Assembly (NCBI RefSeq): GCF_009823805.1
Contig: NZ_WUEK01000010.1
Span: forward strand, 1-64,000
Reading direction: 5' to 3'
Source of the DNA: Nocardioides flavescens
Lineage (GTDB): Bacteria > Actinomycetota > Actinomycetes > Propionibacteriales > Nocardioidaceae
DNA length: 64,000 nt
Positions 37,065 through 45,156 of this stretch are shown here, piece after piece. The notes beneath the pieces are model-generated. The model was not told where the DNA came from and searched no databases. It worked only from the letters and a program-made list of their open reading frames with translations. How positions within the stretch are numbered: the first letter of the stretch is position 1; each line of letters starts with the position of its first letter. Both the position numbers and the translations under genes were made by a program.

Positions 37065-37205
37065 ATGATCCTCGCCCAGATGGTGACCGCGTCCGAAGAG
37101 GTCAGCCACCGCCTCAGCTACGGCATCGGCGCGATCGCGCTGGTCATCCTCCTCGGGCTGATGATCGCCCTCATCGCCTTCGGCGGCGGTCGCGAGCACT
37201 CCTGA
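37065..37205 (+). CDS. 46-residue single-helix membrane peptide
   Basis: ATG at 37065 opens a 46-residue frame: [20 protein letters not shown], then the hydrophobic helix [19 protein letters not shown], then GGGREHS and stop. It lies in the 190-bp space between proA and nadD in the same direction, with the stop 16 bp before nadD. The amphipathic start, one clear helix and short charged tail make it a credible membrane peptide. I do not know a function. Its position between housekeeping genes would make conservation easy to test. Confidence 0.7.
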   Translation: MILAQMVTASEEVSHRLSYGIGAIALVILLGLMIALIAFGGGREHS

Positions 37206-37221
37206 TCCCGGGAGCCGGGGC

Positions 37222-37878
37222 GTGACCCGCCGCATCGGGGTGATGGGCGGCACCTTCGACCCCATCCACCACGGCCACCTCGTGGCGGCCTCCGAGGTGC
37301 AGTCGTGGTTCGACCTCGACGAGGTCGTCTTCGTGCCCACCGGCGACCCCTGGCAGAAGAGCGACCGGGAGGTCACGCCCGCCGAGGACCGCTACCTGAT
37401 GACGGTCATCGCGACGGCGTCCAACCCGCGTTTCAGCGTCTCGCGCGTCGACATCGACCGCGCCGGGCCGACGTACACCGTCGACACGCTGGACGACCTG
37501 CAGGCCGCGATGCCCGACGCACAGCTCTACTTCATCACCGGTGCCGATGCCCTCGGCGACATCTTCACCTGGCGCCGGGCCGAGGAGCTGTTCGACCACG
37601 CCCACCAGTACCAGTTCGTCGGCTGCTCCCGCCCGGGTCACGAGATGGACCCGGCCACGCTCGCGGCGATCCCCGCCGACAAGGTGACGATGGTGGAGAT
37701 CCCGGCTCTGGCGATCTCCTCCACCGACTGCCGCGCGCGGACGCGCCGCGGGGAGCCCGTGTGGTACCTCGTGCCCGACGGGGTCGTGCAGTACATCGCC
37801 AAGCACGGGCTCTACCCGCAGCCCTCCGACCAGCCTCACCACGAGCCTCACCACGAGAACGAGACCAGGACTCCATGA
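37222..37878 (+). CDS. nadD: Nicotinate-nucleotide adenylyltransferase
   Basis: The product adenylates nicotinate mononucleotide to deamido-NAD. The 218-residue nucleotidyltransferase has [18 protein letters not shown] at the N-terminus (HxGH motif), [20 protein letters not shown], and the C-terminal [16 protein letters not shown] (ISSTxxR). A His/Glu/Asn-rich tail closes it. The GTG start is used; the ATG seven codons later would cut into the first beta strand. Its stop overlaps the rsfS start by 4 bp. Confidence 0.96.
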   Translation: MTRRIGVMGGTFDPIHHGHLVAASEVQSWFDLDEVVFVPTGDPWQKSDREVTPAEDRYLMTVIATASNPRFSVSRVDIDRAGPTYTVDTLDDLQAAMPDAQLYFITGADALGDIFTWRRAEELFDHAHQYQFVGCSRPGHEMDPATLAAIPADKVTMVEIPALAISSTDCRARTRRGEPVWYLVPDGVVQYIAKHGLYPQPSDQPHHEPHHENETRTP

Positions 37879-38252
37879 CCGCCACCGACCACGCCGTCGA
37901 GCTCGTCGTCGCCGCCGCCCGCGCCGCGAGCGACAAGCTCGCCCAGCAGATCATCGCCTTCGACGTGAGCGACCAGCTCGCGATCACGGACGCGTTCCTG
38001 CTGGCCTCCACCACCAACGACCGCCAGGCCCGCGCGGTCGTCGAGGCGATCGAGGAGAAGCTGCGCGAGATCGGCGCCAAGCCGATCCGCCGCGAGGGCG
38101 AGCGCGACGGTCGCTGGGTGCTCATCGACTACGGCGAGATCGTGGTGCACGTCCAGCACGAGGAGGAGCGGCAGTTCTACGCCCTCGAGCGGCTCTGGCG
38201 CGACTGCCCGACGATCCCGCTGCCGGCCGACGTGGTCTCGCACGAGCGGTGA
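37875..38252 (+). CDS. rsfS: Ribosomal silencing factor RsfS
   Basis: RsfS (Iojap/DUF143) binds ribosomal protein uL14 and blocks subunit joining when nutrients run low. The 125-residue product has [26 protein letters not shown], the charged block [22 protein letters not shown] and [15 protein letters not shown], all diagnostic. It is coupled by 4-bp overlaps to nadD upstream and to the phosphatase gene downstream. Confidence 0.96.
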   Translation: MTATDHAVELVVAAARAASDKLAQQIIAFDVSDQLAITDAFLLASTTNDRQARAVVEAIEEKLREIGAKPIRREGERDGRWVLIDYGEIVVHVQHEEERQFYALERLWRDCPTIPLPADVVSHER

Positions 38253-38881
38253 GCCGCACCCTCGTCCTGCTCCGCCACGGCCGCACCGCGTGGAACCACG
38301 CCGGCCGCATCCAGGGCCACCTCGAGGTGCCCCTCGACGAGATCGGCCTCGCCCAGGCCGAGCGCACCGCACCCGTCCTCGCCGCGCTGGGTCCGTCGAT
38401 CGTCTGGTGCTCCGACCTCGCGCGCACCCGCCAGACCGTGGCGCCGCTGGGCGCCACGACCGGCCTCGAGCCGCGCTTCGACCCGCGGCTGCGCGAGTTC
38501 GGCTTCGGCGAGCGCGAGGGGCTCACGCACGCGGAGTTCCGCAGCGCCCACCCCGAGGAGTTCGCGCGCTTCCGCGAGGGGGAGTACGACGCCGTCCCGA
38601 CCGCCGAGCGGACCAGCGCCGTCGCGGCCCGGATGCACGAGGCCCTCACCGAGTTGCTCGCCACGCTGGAGCCCGGGCAGACCGGCATCGCCGTCTCCCA
38701 CGGGGCCGCCGTACGCGTCGCCGTCGGCGCGCTGCTCGGGTGGCCCGACCGGCTCTTTCACACCCTGAGGGGGCTGGACAACTGCGGCTGGGTCGTCCTG
38801 CGCGAGCACCCCGAGCACGGCGGGCTGCGCCTCGAGGCCTACAACCGCGTGGTCCCGGAGACCCCTGCCGTCGCAGGCTGA
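38249..38881 (+). CDS. Histidine phosphatase family protein
   Basis: The 210-residue phosphoglycerate-mutase-like protein carries the phospho-His motif LLRHGRTAWN, the second Arg in WCSDLARTRQT, the acid in REFGFGEREGLTHAEF and the second His in AVSHGAAVRV. Members near nadD/rsfS are usually broad phosphatases annotated as phosphoglycerate mutase-like; the true substrate is unknown. The GTG start overlaps rsfS by 4 bp, making this the last gene of the proA-nadD-rsfS run. A left-half cloverleaf repeat follows. Confidence 0.88.
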   Translation: MSRTLVLLRHGRTAWNHAGRIQGHLEVPLDEIGLAQAERTAPVLAALGPSIVWCSDLARTRQTVAPLGATTGLEPRFDPRLREFGFGEREGLTHAEFRSAHPEEFARFREGEYDAVPTAERTSAVAARMHEALTELLATLEPGQTGIAVSHGAAVRVAVGALLGWPDRLFHTLRGLDNCGWVVLREHPEHGGLRLEAYNRVVPETPAVAG

Positions 38882-38894
38882 GGCTGCCGACGCC

Positions 38895-38966
38895 GGTGGT
38901 CGAGGAAGGACGAAGTCCCGTCGTGCCGGTGGTTGCGGAAGGACGAAGTCCTGTCTCGAAACCACT
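38895..38966. repeat. Left-half cloverleaf repeat, duplicated in tandem
   Basis: Two left halves follow each other: GGTGGTCGAGGA with AGGACGAAGTCCC, then GGTGGTTGCGGA with AGGACGAAGTCCT and CTCGAAACCACT. Neither has the right arms. This is the mirror of 28016-28104, where only right halves are present. Confidence 0.8.
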
Positions 38967-39057
38967 CCCGGGTCTGTTCCCCCTAGACCCGACCCCGATT
39001 TCACCCCGTCCCGAGCGATCGGCTAATGTTCTGCGAGTTGCCCAACGGGTGACGTCT

Positions 39058-39130
39058 GGGGCTGTGGCGCAGCTGGTAGCGCATCTGCATGGCATGCAGA
39101 GGGTCAGGGGTTCGAGTCCCCTCAGCTCCA
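39058..39130 (+). tRNA. tRNA-Ala (GGC anticodon)
   Basis: A full cloverleaf can be drawn: acceptor GGGGCTG/CAGCTCC with one G-U, D arm GCGC/GCGC, anticodon stem TCTGC/GCAGA around ATGGCAT (anticodon GGC), T arm AGGGG-TTCGAGT-CCCCT and discriminator A at 39130. No CCA is encoded. A 15-bp stem-loop follows at once. Two damaged copies lie downstream. Confidence 0.95.
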
Positions 39131-39136
39131 CCGATC

Positions 39137-39170
39137 ACGAAGGGCCGCACCAACAGGTGCGGCTCTTCGT
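39137..39170 (+). terminator. Stem-loop terminator after tRNA-Ala
   Basis: ACGAAGGGCCGCACC (39137-39151) pairs with GGTGCGGCTCTTCGT (39156-39170), with one G-U, around AACA. A near copy with one mismatch follows the damaged tRNA at about 39269-39302. Confidence 0.8.
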
Positions 39171-39177
39171 CGTTGGC

Positions 39178-39262
39178 GGGGCTGCGGCGCAGCTGGTAGC
39201 GGCTCCGTCATTCCTGGGCGATGGCATGCAGAGGGTCAGGGGTTCGAGTCCCCTCAGCTCCG
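39178..39262 (+). pseudogene. Damaged tRNA-Ala copy with a disrupted anticodon arm
   Basis: The 5' end (GGGGCTGCGGCGCAGCTGGTAGCG) and the 3' half from ATGGCATGCAGAGGGTC to CAGCTCC match the intact gene, but the 5' anticodon strand TCTGC is replaced by about 17-18 nt (gctccgtcattcctgggcg). The D stem is also broken (GCGC/GCGG). The length is 85 nt instead of 73. It should not fold as a tRNA. The period to the intact copy, including the following stem-loop, is about 120-132 bp. Confidence 0.8.
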
Positions 39263-39309
39263 CCGATCACGGAGGGCCGCACCAACAGGTGCGGCTCTGC
39301 GTCGTTGGC

Positions 39310-39336
39310 GGGGCTGCGGCGCAGCTGGTAGCGGTT
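39310..39336 (+). pseudogene. Truncated third tRNA-Ala copy (5' part only)
   Basis: GGGGCTGCGGCGCAGCTGGTAGCGG repeats the acceptor and D-arm strand of the copy at 39178 and then diverges into CGACCGTTGCTGGG. The stem-loop spacer before it is also repeated. The rest of the region up to 39410 shows no gene. Confidence 0.75.
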
Positions 39337-39410
39337 CTCGACCGTTGCTGGGTCTGCCGTCGCCGAACCGGACCGGCGCGCCCGTCGAGTGCACGCGCGT
39401 AGCGCCTGGC

Positions 39411-39423
39411 ATATCATTGATAT
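39411..39423. promoter_or_regulatory. Operator-like palindrome before the toxin-antitoxin pair
   Basis: ATATCA-T-TGATAT is a perfect, AT-rich 6-1-6 inverted repeat ending one base before the AAGGAGG ribosome site (39424-39430). It is a natural binding site for the XRE domain of the antitoxin, giving autoregulation. That link is inference. Confidence 0.6.
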
Positions 39424-39435
39424 AAGGAGGCGTGC

Positions 39436-39885
39436 ATGGAACACAGCTGCATCGCACTGATCCGAGTGCGCGCTGGACTGACCCAGCAGGAGCTGGCCGA
39501 CCTGTCCGGCGTCGCGCAGCCGAACATCGCCGCGTACGAGAACGGCACCAGGAGGCCCTCGGCGAAGATGCTCGAGCGCTTGACGGCGGCAGCGAGGCCG
39601 CGGCCGTCGAAAGTCCTGTACGAACATCTCGCCGAGCTCAAGGAGATCGCGGCCGGACACAAGGCCTTGGCTGTGAAGGTGTTCGGCTCGATCGCTCGCG
39701 GTCAGGACCGGCCGGGCAGTGACATCGACCTGCTGGTCACGTTCGCGCCCGACGCCACCCTCTACGACCAGATCGAGCTGGGGCAGGACATCGAGGACCT
39801 CCTCGGGGTCAGCGTCGACGTCGTCAGTGAGGGTGGCCTGTCCGAACGCCACGGGACCATCAGACGTGAAGCCCGCGCGCTGTGA
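39436..39885 (+). CDS. XRE-nucleotidyltransferase fusion, MntA-like antitoxin
   Basis: The 149-residue protein has an XRE helix-turn-helix at residues about 7-55 (GLTQQELADLSGVAQPNIAAYENG) and a minimal nucleotidyltransferase from about 75 (KVFGSIARGQDRPGSDIDLLVTF). The GS-x10-DxD catalytic motif is complete and a third Asp lies in VSVDVVSE. In MntA/HepT systems the nucleotidyltransferase adenylylates the HEPN toxin and silences it; the fused XRE should control transcription. AAGGAGG lies at ideal spacing. The stop overlaps the toxin start by 4 bp. Confidence 0.88.
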   Translation: MEHSCIALIRVRAGLTQQELADLSGVAQPNIAAYENGTRRPSAKMLERLTAAARPRPSKVLYEHLAELKEIAAGHKALAVKVFGSIARGQDRPGSDIDLLVTFAPDATLYDQIELGQDIEDLLGVSVDVVSEGGLSERHGTIRREARAL

Positions 39886-40256
39886 CTGACGGTCGTACTC
39901 AGTCCACGAGTGACGGTCAGGAACGCGTCCGCGAGACCCTCCGCGATCTCTTGGAGTTCGCAGACACGGCAGCCCGCCTCGTGCGGCGGGGACGCGCGGC
40001 GTACGACGCCGACGAGATGCTCCGCCTCGCCGCCGAGTCGATCGTGCACAAGGTCGGTGAGGCGGTGTCCCGGCTTCCCGATGACTTCGTCGCGGCACAT
40101 CCGACCGTGTCCTGGCGAGTGATGAAGGGAATGCGCAACAGGGTCGCCGACGAGTACCGCGCGATCGACTACGCGATCGTCTGGGGCACACTGGAACGGG
40201 ACCTTCCGAAGGACGCAGCGGCCGTGCGAGCGATCCTCGCCGAGATGGGTGGGTGA
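39882..40256 (+). CDS. HEPN (HepT/DUF86) toxin, catalytic His replaced
   Basis: The 124-residue all-helical protein has the HepT layout: an N-terminal helix RVRETLRDLLEFADTA, AESIVHKVGEAVSRLPDDF, then KGMRNRVADEYRAIDYAIVW. HepT RNases use RNxxxHxY; here it reads RNRVADEY, with Asp in place of the His, while the Tyr that is normally AMPylated is kept. The toxin may therefore be inactive or act differently. The GTG start overlaps the antitoxin stop. The pair forms a classic two-gene operon beside a tRNA gene. Confidence 0.82.
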   Translation: MTDGRTQSTSDGQERVRETLRDLLEFADTAARLVRRGRAAYDADEMLRLAAESIVHKVGEAVSRLPDDFVAAHPTVSWRVMKGMRNRVADEYRAIDYAIVWGTLERDLPKDAAAVRAILAEMGG

Positions 40257-40264
40257 CGACGGCC

Positions 40265-41038
40265 TCAGGCGCCGCCTTGGCCTGCCACCTCCCACGGAGG
40301 TCGAGACCGGATCACGGTGCCGTCGTCATCGGCGGCGTAGTCACCGACGCCAGCGTGAGCGAGTGCGGTTCGCAGCTGCGCCGAGATGTCCGTGAACCCC
40401 TCGGACGTTCGGAACGGCACCGCGGCGATGTGATCGCCCGCCCACGAGCCCATGAGCGCTCCGGATCCGCGGAAGTCGCCGCCACCGCGCGATCCGCCGC
40501 GGATCGACGCGGCCAGAAGTGCGGTCAGACCCGTCGTGGTGCCCCCGTAGCCGCCGTAGGCTGCGGCGAGGTGCAGGTCGCGGGAGTCGCCCAGCTGCGC
40601 GGGGTCGAGGGCCTCGTGGCGGTCGAGGTTGACGACCGCGACGTCGACACCGGCGGGCCTGACGACGACGTCGGCCTGGCATCGCCAGTGCGTCCGGCCC
40701 TCGAAGTCCCGCGCCTCCATGCGCGCCACTCCGTGCCGCTCGATCGTGTCGCGGGTCAGCTCTCCCGCGCAGCTCATCGACGCCGTGTCGTAGTAGCAGG
40801 TGCCGTCGAGCCCGGTCTCCGCGACGACCTCCGGCGACAGGTCACCGGGGCGTCCCTCGTAGCCGACGACCGCGATGCGGTCCCCGCACCACCTCTCGCT
40901 CCCCAGGAGCAGCAGGAGAGCGGCAGCCGGTCCGCCGCTCTGCACCCCGAACTCGGCCAGCTTGTCGAGCGCGCCGGCGTCCATGGGCACCAGGACGGAT
41001 CGTCGGGTCAGGTTGACGATGCAGTGGTAGTGCCCCAT
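40265..41038 (-). CDS. Protein of unknown function (257 aa)
   Basis: I do not recognise this family. The frame starts MGHYHCIVNLTRRSVLVPMD after GGAAGGCGACC and is soluble, with no membrane or signal segment. It contains a Gly-rich part AAAYGGYGGTTTGLTALL with an IRGGSRGGGDFRGSG loop and the strand ADVVVRPAGVDVAVVNLDRHE. Two His and Cys in the first seven residues and GTCYYDTASMSCAGEL are notable. It is convergent with the HEPN toxin (8 bp apart) and divergent from the betaine operon. It probably belongs to the accessory segment next to the tRNA-Ala copies. Confidence 0.7.
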   Translation of the reverse strand: MGHYHCIVNLTRRSVLVPMDAGALDKLAEFGVQSGGPAAALLLLLGSERWCGDRIAVVGYEGRPGDLSPEVVAETGLDGTCYYDTASMSCAGELTRDTIERHGVARMEARDFEGRTHWRCQADVVVRPAGVDVAVVNLDRHEALDPAQLGDSRDLHLAAAYGGYGGTTTGLTALLAASIRGGSRGGGDFRGSGALMGSWAGDHIAAVPFRTSEGFTDISAQLRTALAHAGVGDYAADDDGTVIRSRPPWEVAGQGGA

Positions 41039-41288
41039 GGTCGCCTTCCGAGTCGGGTCGTGAGAGGAACCGGGAGCGTAGGCAGCTTCGTTCCCTCTCT
41101 GCTCGGCCTTGTCCACAGGTCTCGCCGGCTCCGCTCGGCACGGCGCCTCGTTACGGGCGTGTTGCGGCGTCGGTGCCGCGTGCGACGCTGGGCGAACATC
41201 TCCCGCGGTGCCCTTGACGGCGTCTTCGCTCCACCGGCATCGTTTCTCTCGACGCACACGAGTGCAGCATGCGCAACAGGAGGCCAGC

Positions 41289-43748
41289 GTGGTCGGACGG
41301 CGGACCGTCATCGTCGGAGCCGGGGTCGTCGGGGCCGCCGTGGCCGACGAGCTCTCGGCCCTCGGCTGGACCGACATCACAGTGCTCGACCAGGGCGACC
41401 TGCCGGCGACCGGTGGCTCGTCCTCGCACGCGCCCGGGCTGGTCTTCCAGGCCAGCGGCAGCAAGGTGCTGACCGAGCTCGCGACGTACACCGTCGAGAA
41501 GTTCGTCGACCTGCAGCACGAGGGTCAGTCCTGCTTCCTGCAGGTCGGGGGGCTCGAGGTCGCGACCACGCCCGAGCGCCTCGCCGAGCTGCACCGGCGC
41601 CACGGCTGGCTCACCTCGTGGGGCGTCGAGGCCGAGGTGGTCGACGCCGACCGCTGCGTGGAGCTGCACCCGCTCCTGGACCGCTCGCTGGTCCTCGGCG
41701 GGCTCTGGTGCCCGACCGACGGGCTCGCCAAGGCGGTCTGGGCCGTCGACGCCCAGATCGAGCGCGCGAAGGCGCGCGGTGTCGTCTTCCACGGCCGCCA
41801 CGAGGTCACCGACATCACCGTCGAGGACGGCCGGGTCACCGCGGTCGTCACCGACCGGGGCGAGTTCCCCGCCGACGTGGTCGTCTCCTGCGCCGGGATC
41901 TGGGGGCCGAAGGTCGCCGGCCTCGTGGGGCTCGGCCTCCCGCTCACCCCGCTGGCCCACCAGCTCGCCTGGACCGGTGACCTCCCTGCGGCAGACGGTC
42001 AGGCGTCGGGGGAGGGGTACGAGGCGGTGCGCCCGATCCTGCGCCACCAGGACTCCGGTCTCTACTACCGCGACCGCTACGACGGGCTCGGCATCGGCTA
42101 CTACCACCACCGGGCGATGCCGCTCGACGCCCACGACATCCGCTCGATGGCCGAGGCCGACGAGACCGGGGTGATGCCCTCGGTGCTGGAGTTCACCTCC
42201 GAGGACTTCGACCCGGCCTGGGAGGAGACCCAGCGGCTGCTGCCGGCCACCGCCGACGTCAAGATCGAGGAGGGCATCAACGGCCTGTTCTCCTTCACCC
42301 CCGACGGCATGCCGCTGCTGGGGGAGTCGCGCGAGGTCGCAGGCTTCTGGGTGGCCGAGGCGGTGTGGGTCACCCACTCCGCGGGCGTCGGGCGGGCCGT
42401 GGCCGAGTGGATCGCCCAGGGGCACTGCTCGTCGTGGGACGTCCACGAGTGCGACGTCAACCGCTTCGAGGACTTCCAGCTCGCCCCCGACTACGTCCTC
42501 GAGCGCGACTGCCAGAACTTCCGCGAGGTCTACGACATCCTGCACCCGCTGCAGCCGATGGACTCCCCGCGCAACGTCCGCGTCTCGCCGTTCTTCGCGC
42601 GCGAGCAGGAGCTCGGTGCCTACTTCCTGCCGGCCACCGGCTGGGAGCGCCCGCACTGGTACGCCGCCAACGCGGGCCTGCTCGAACGTCACGACGTCGC
42701 GACGCCCAACGCCTGGGCAGCGCGCTACTGGGACCCGATCGTCGGCGCCGAGGCCGAGGCGACCCGCGAGGGCGTCGCGATGTACGACATGACCGCCCTC
42801 AAGCGCATCGAGGTCGCCGGGCCCGGCGCGGCGGCGTTCCTGCAGCGGCTGTGCACCAACGACGTCGACAAGTCGGTCGGCTCGGTCGTCTACTCCCTCC
42901 TGCTCGACGTGGACGGCGGCATCCGCAGCGACGTCACCGTCGCCCGACTGGCGAGGGACCGCTACCAGGTCGGCGCCAACGGCCAGCTCGACGTCGACTG
43001 GCTCGAGCGGCACCTGCCCGAGGACGGCACCGTCCAGGTCCGCGACGTCACGCCGGGCACCTGCTGCATCGGCCTGTGGGGGCCCAAGGCCCGCGAGGTC
43101 CTGTCCGCGGTGACCGACGCCGACGTGACCAACGCGGGGCTGAAGTACTTCCGGGCCAAGCGCCTGTCCATCGGCAACGTGCCGGCCACCGCCTGGCGGC
43201 TGTCCTACGTCGGCGAGCTCGGTTGGGAGATCTACACGAGCGCCGACCTCGGCCAGCGCCTGTGGGACACGCTGTGGGAGGCCGGGCAGGAGCACGGCGT
43301 CATCGCCGCCGGCCGCGGCGCCTTCAACAGCCTGCGCCTGGAGAAGGGCTACCGCTCCTTCGGGTCGGACATGACCAACGAGCACGACCCCTACGAGGCC
43401 GGTCTCGGCTTCGCGGTCAAGCTCGACAAGGGCGACTTCCTCGGTCGCGAGGCGCTGCTGCAGCGCAAGGAGCAGCAGACCCGCACCCTCGCCTGCCTGA
43501 CGATCGACAGCACCGAGGACGTCGTCCTCGGCAAGGAGCCGGTCTTCGCCGGCGGCGAGCGCGTCGGCTACGTCACCAGCGCGGCCTACGGCTACACGAT
43601 CGGCCGCTCCATCGCCTACGCCTGGCTGCCCGTCGAGGTGGCGGGCGTCGGCACGGAGGTCGAGATCGGCTACTTCGACCGGCGCGTGCCGGCGGTCGTG
43701 ACCGCCGAGCCCCTGTTCGACCCCACGATGACCCGGCTCCGCGGCTGA
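41289..43748 (+). CDS. Dimethylglycine/sarcosine dehydrogenase (FAD and folate)
   Basis: The 819-residue flavoprotein demethylates dimethylglycine, giving sarcosine and methylene-tetrahydrofolate. An N-terminal FAD domain opens with VIVGAGVVGAAVADELSALG; SSSHAPGLVF lies near the covalent-flavin region, and a GcvT-like folate domain fills the C-terminal half (MYDMTALKRIEVAGPGAAAFLQRL to GYVTSAAYGYTIG). The GTG at 41289 follows CAGGAGG; no ATG fits better. It is the first gene of the betaine operon. Electron transfer flavoprotein from etfBA may be its acceptor. Sarcosine as a direct substrate is possible, but sox genes follow for that. Confidence 0.9.
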   Translation: MVGRRTVIVGAGVVGAAVADELSALGWTDITVLDQGDLPATGGSSSHAPGLVFQASGSKVLTELATYTVEKFVDLQHEGQSCFLQVGGLEVATTPERLAELHRRHGWLTSWGVEAEVVDADRCVELHPLLDRSLVLGGLWCPTDGLAKAVWAVDAQIERAKARGVVFHGRHEVTDITVEDGRVTAVVTDRGEFPADVVVSCAGIWGPKVAGLVGLGLPLTPLAHQLAWTGDLPAADGQASGEGYEAVRPILRHQDSGLYYRDRYDGLGIGYYHHRAMPLDAHDIRSMAEADETGVMPSVLEFTSEDFDPAWEETQRLLPATADVKIEEGINGLFSFTPDGMPLLGESREVAGFWVAEAVWVTHSAGVGRAVAEWIAQGHCSSWDVHECDVNRFEDFQLAPDYVLERDCQNFREVYDILHPLQPMDSPRNVRVSPFFAREQELGAYFLPATGWERPHWYAANAGLLERHDVATPNAWAARYWDPIVGAEAEATREGVAMYDMTALKRIEVAGPGAAAFLQRLCTNDVDKSVGSVVYSLLLDVDGGIRSDVTVARLARDRYQVGANGQLDVDWLERHLPEDGTVQVRDVTPGTCCIGLWGPKAREVLSAVTDADVTNAGLKYFRAKRLSIGNVPATAWRLSYVGELGWEIYTSADLGQRLWDTLWEAGQEHGVIAAGRGAFNSLRLEKGYRSFGSDMTNEHDPYEAGLGFAVKLDKGDFLGREALLQRKEQQTRTLACLTIDSTEDVVLGKEPVFAGGERVGYVTSAAYGYTIGRSIAYAWLPVEVAGVGTEVEIGYFDRRVPAVVTAEPLFDPTMTRLRG

Positions 43749-43789
43749 GCCGCACCGCTCTGAGCCGCACAGCACGACCGGAGGAAACG

Positions 43790-45121
43790 ATGAGCCCCAC
43801 GACCGCGCCCGCGGCCCACCCCGCTGCCCACACCGCCGACCTCTCCGCGATGGTCGAGCGTCGCGAGGTGGGCTACAGCCTCGAGTCGGCGTTCTACACC
43901 AGCCAGGAGGTCTTCGACCTCGACATGCGGGCGATCTTCGGCCAGCACTGGCTCTTCGTGGCCACCGAGGCGGAGATCCCGGAGCCGGGCGACTTCGTCA
44001 CCGTCGAGATCGGCACCCAGTCGCTGATCGTCGTCCGCGACGACGACGAGGAGGTCCGGGCGCTGCGCAACGTGTGCCGCCACCGCGGCTCACGGCTGCT
44101 CGAGGAGCCGTGCGGGTCGGTCGGCAACATCGTGTGCCCCTACCACCAGTGGACCTACCGGCCCGACGGCGAGCTGCTCTACGCCGAGAGCCAGTCGCCG
44201 AGCTTCGACAAGAGCCGCTTCGGCCTCAAGCAGGTGCACGTGCGCACCGTCGGCGGGCTCGTCTTCGTCTGCCTCGCCGACGAGCCGCCCGCCGACTTCG
44301 ACGAGGTCGCCTCGGTCATCGAGCCCTACCTGCGCTCCTACCGCGTCGCCGAGGCCAAGGTGGCCCACCAGACCGACCTGGTCGAGCAGGGCAACTGGAA
44401 GCTCGTCATGGAGAACAACCGCGAGTGCCACCACTGCGACGCGTCGCACCCGGAGCTGATCACCTCCTACTTCCCGTTCCTGCGCTACGACGAGGCCGAC
44501 ATCACGCCGCGCCTGCGCCCGCTCTACGAGCGCTACGTCAAGGCGACCGACGACCTCGACGACGTCTGCCGGATGAGCGGCGTGCCGCGCGAGCTCGTGC
44601 ACGAGCTGGACACCCGCGAGACCGGGTTCATGATCATGCGGCTGCCGCTGGACGGCGACGGTGCATCGTTCGGCCACGACGGGGCGCAGGTCTGCCGCAA
44701 GCTCATCGGCGACTCCCCGACGCCGAAGTTCGGCGACCTGTCGCTGCACATGCAGCCCAACTCGTGGTTCCACTTCCTCAGCGACCACGTCATCGTCTTC
44801 AGCGTCCTGCCCCTCCGGCCGGACCGCTCGATGGTGCGCACGACCTGGCTCGTGCACGCCGACGCCGTCGAGGGCGAGGACTACACCCTCGAGGGGCTGA
44901 CCGGCGTGTGGACCGCGACCAACGACCAGGACCGCGTGCTGGTCGAGAAGGGGCAGCGCGGCGTGAGCGACCCGAGCTACGAGCCCGGCCCCTACGCGCT
45001 CATCGAGGACGACGTCGAGGCCTTCGTCAACTGGTACGTCGGGCGTCTGCACGCCTACCTCGCCCCGCACCGCGAGAGCGCCGAGCGGCTCGGCCACCTC
45101 AGCGCCGTCGTCGGCTCCTGA
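43790..45121 (+). CDS. gbcA: Glycine betaine monooxygenase, Rieske oxygenase subunit
   Basis: This 443-residue Rieske non-haem iron oxygenase demethylates glycine betaine to dimethylglycine and formaldehyde. The 2Fe-2S site is CRHRGSRLLEE...CPYHQWTY (about residues 93-116). The iron site is in NWKLVMENNRECHHCDASHPEL (about 203-225), where the ENNRECHHC phrase matches GbcA/BmoA rather than aromatic dioxygenases. GGAGG precedes the ATG. The reductase gene follows after 35 bp. Stachydrine or carnitine as substrate is less likely given the neighbouring dimethylglycine and sarcosine genes. Confidence 0.9.
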   Translation: MSPTTAPAAHPAAHTADLSAMVERREVGYSLESAFYTSQEVFDLDMRAIFGQHWLFVATEAEIPEPGDFVTVEIGTQSLIVVRDDDEEVRALRNVCRHRGSRLLEEPCGSVGNIVCPYHQWTYRPDGELLYAESQSPSFDKSRFGLKQVHVRTVGGLVFVCLADEPPADFDEVASVIEPYLRSYRVAEAKVAHQTDLVEQGNWKLVMENNRECHHCDASHPELITSYFPFLRYDEADITPRLRPLYERYVKATDDLDDVCRMSGVPRELVHELDTRETGFMIMRLPLDGDGASFGHDGAQVCRKLIGDSPTPKFGDLSLHMQPNSWFHFLSDHVIVFSVLPLRPDRSMVRTTWLVHADAVEGEDYTLEGLTGVWTATNDQDRVLVEKGQRGVSDPSYEPGPYALIEDDVEAFVNWYVGRLHAYLAPHRESAERLGHLSAVVGS

Positions 45122-45156
45122 CCACCTAGCCCGGAAGAGCCCTGGAAGAGGAAGAG

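Noticed and set aside
39178..39262. A second working tRNA-Ala
   Set aside because: The 5' anticodon strand is missing, the D stem is broken and the length is 85 nt; no alternative anticodon arm could be drawn.
39131..41038. An integrated prophage or plasmid at tRNA-Ala
   Set aside because: There is no integrase, replication or structural gene; only remnants of tRNA copies, a toxin-antitoxin pair and one unknown gene remain, so only a small or decayed island is supported.
41039..41288. A riboswitch (for example glycine type) ahead of the betaine operon
   Set aside because: I found no conserved riboswitch core or paired domain in this 250 bp. Only a weak TTGACG box is seen near 41212.
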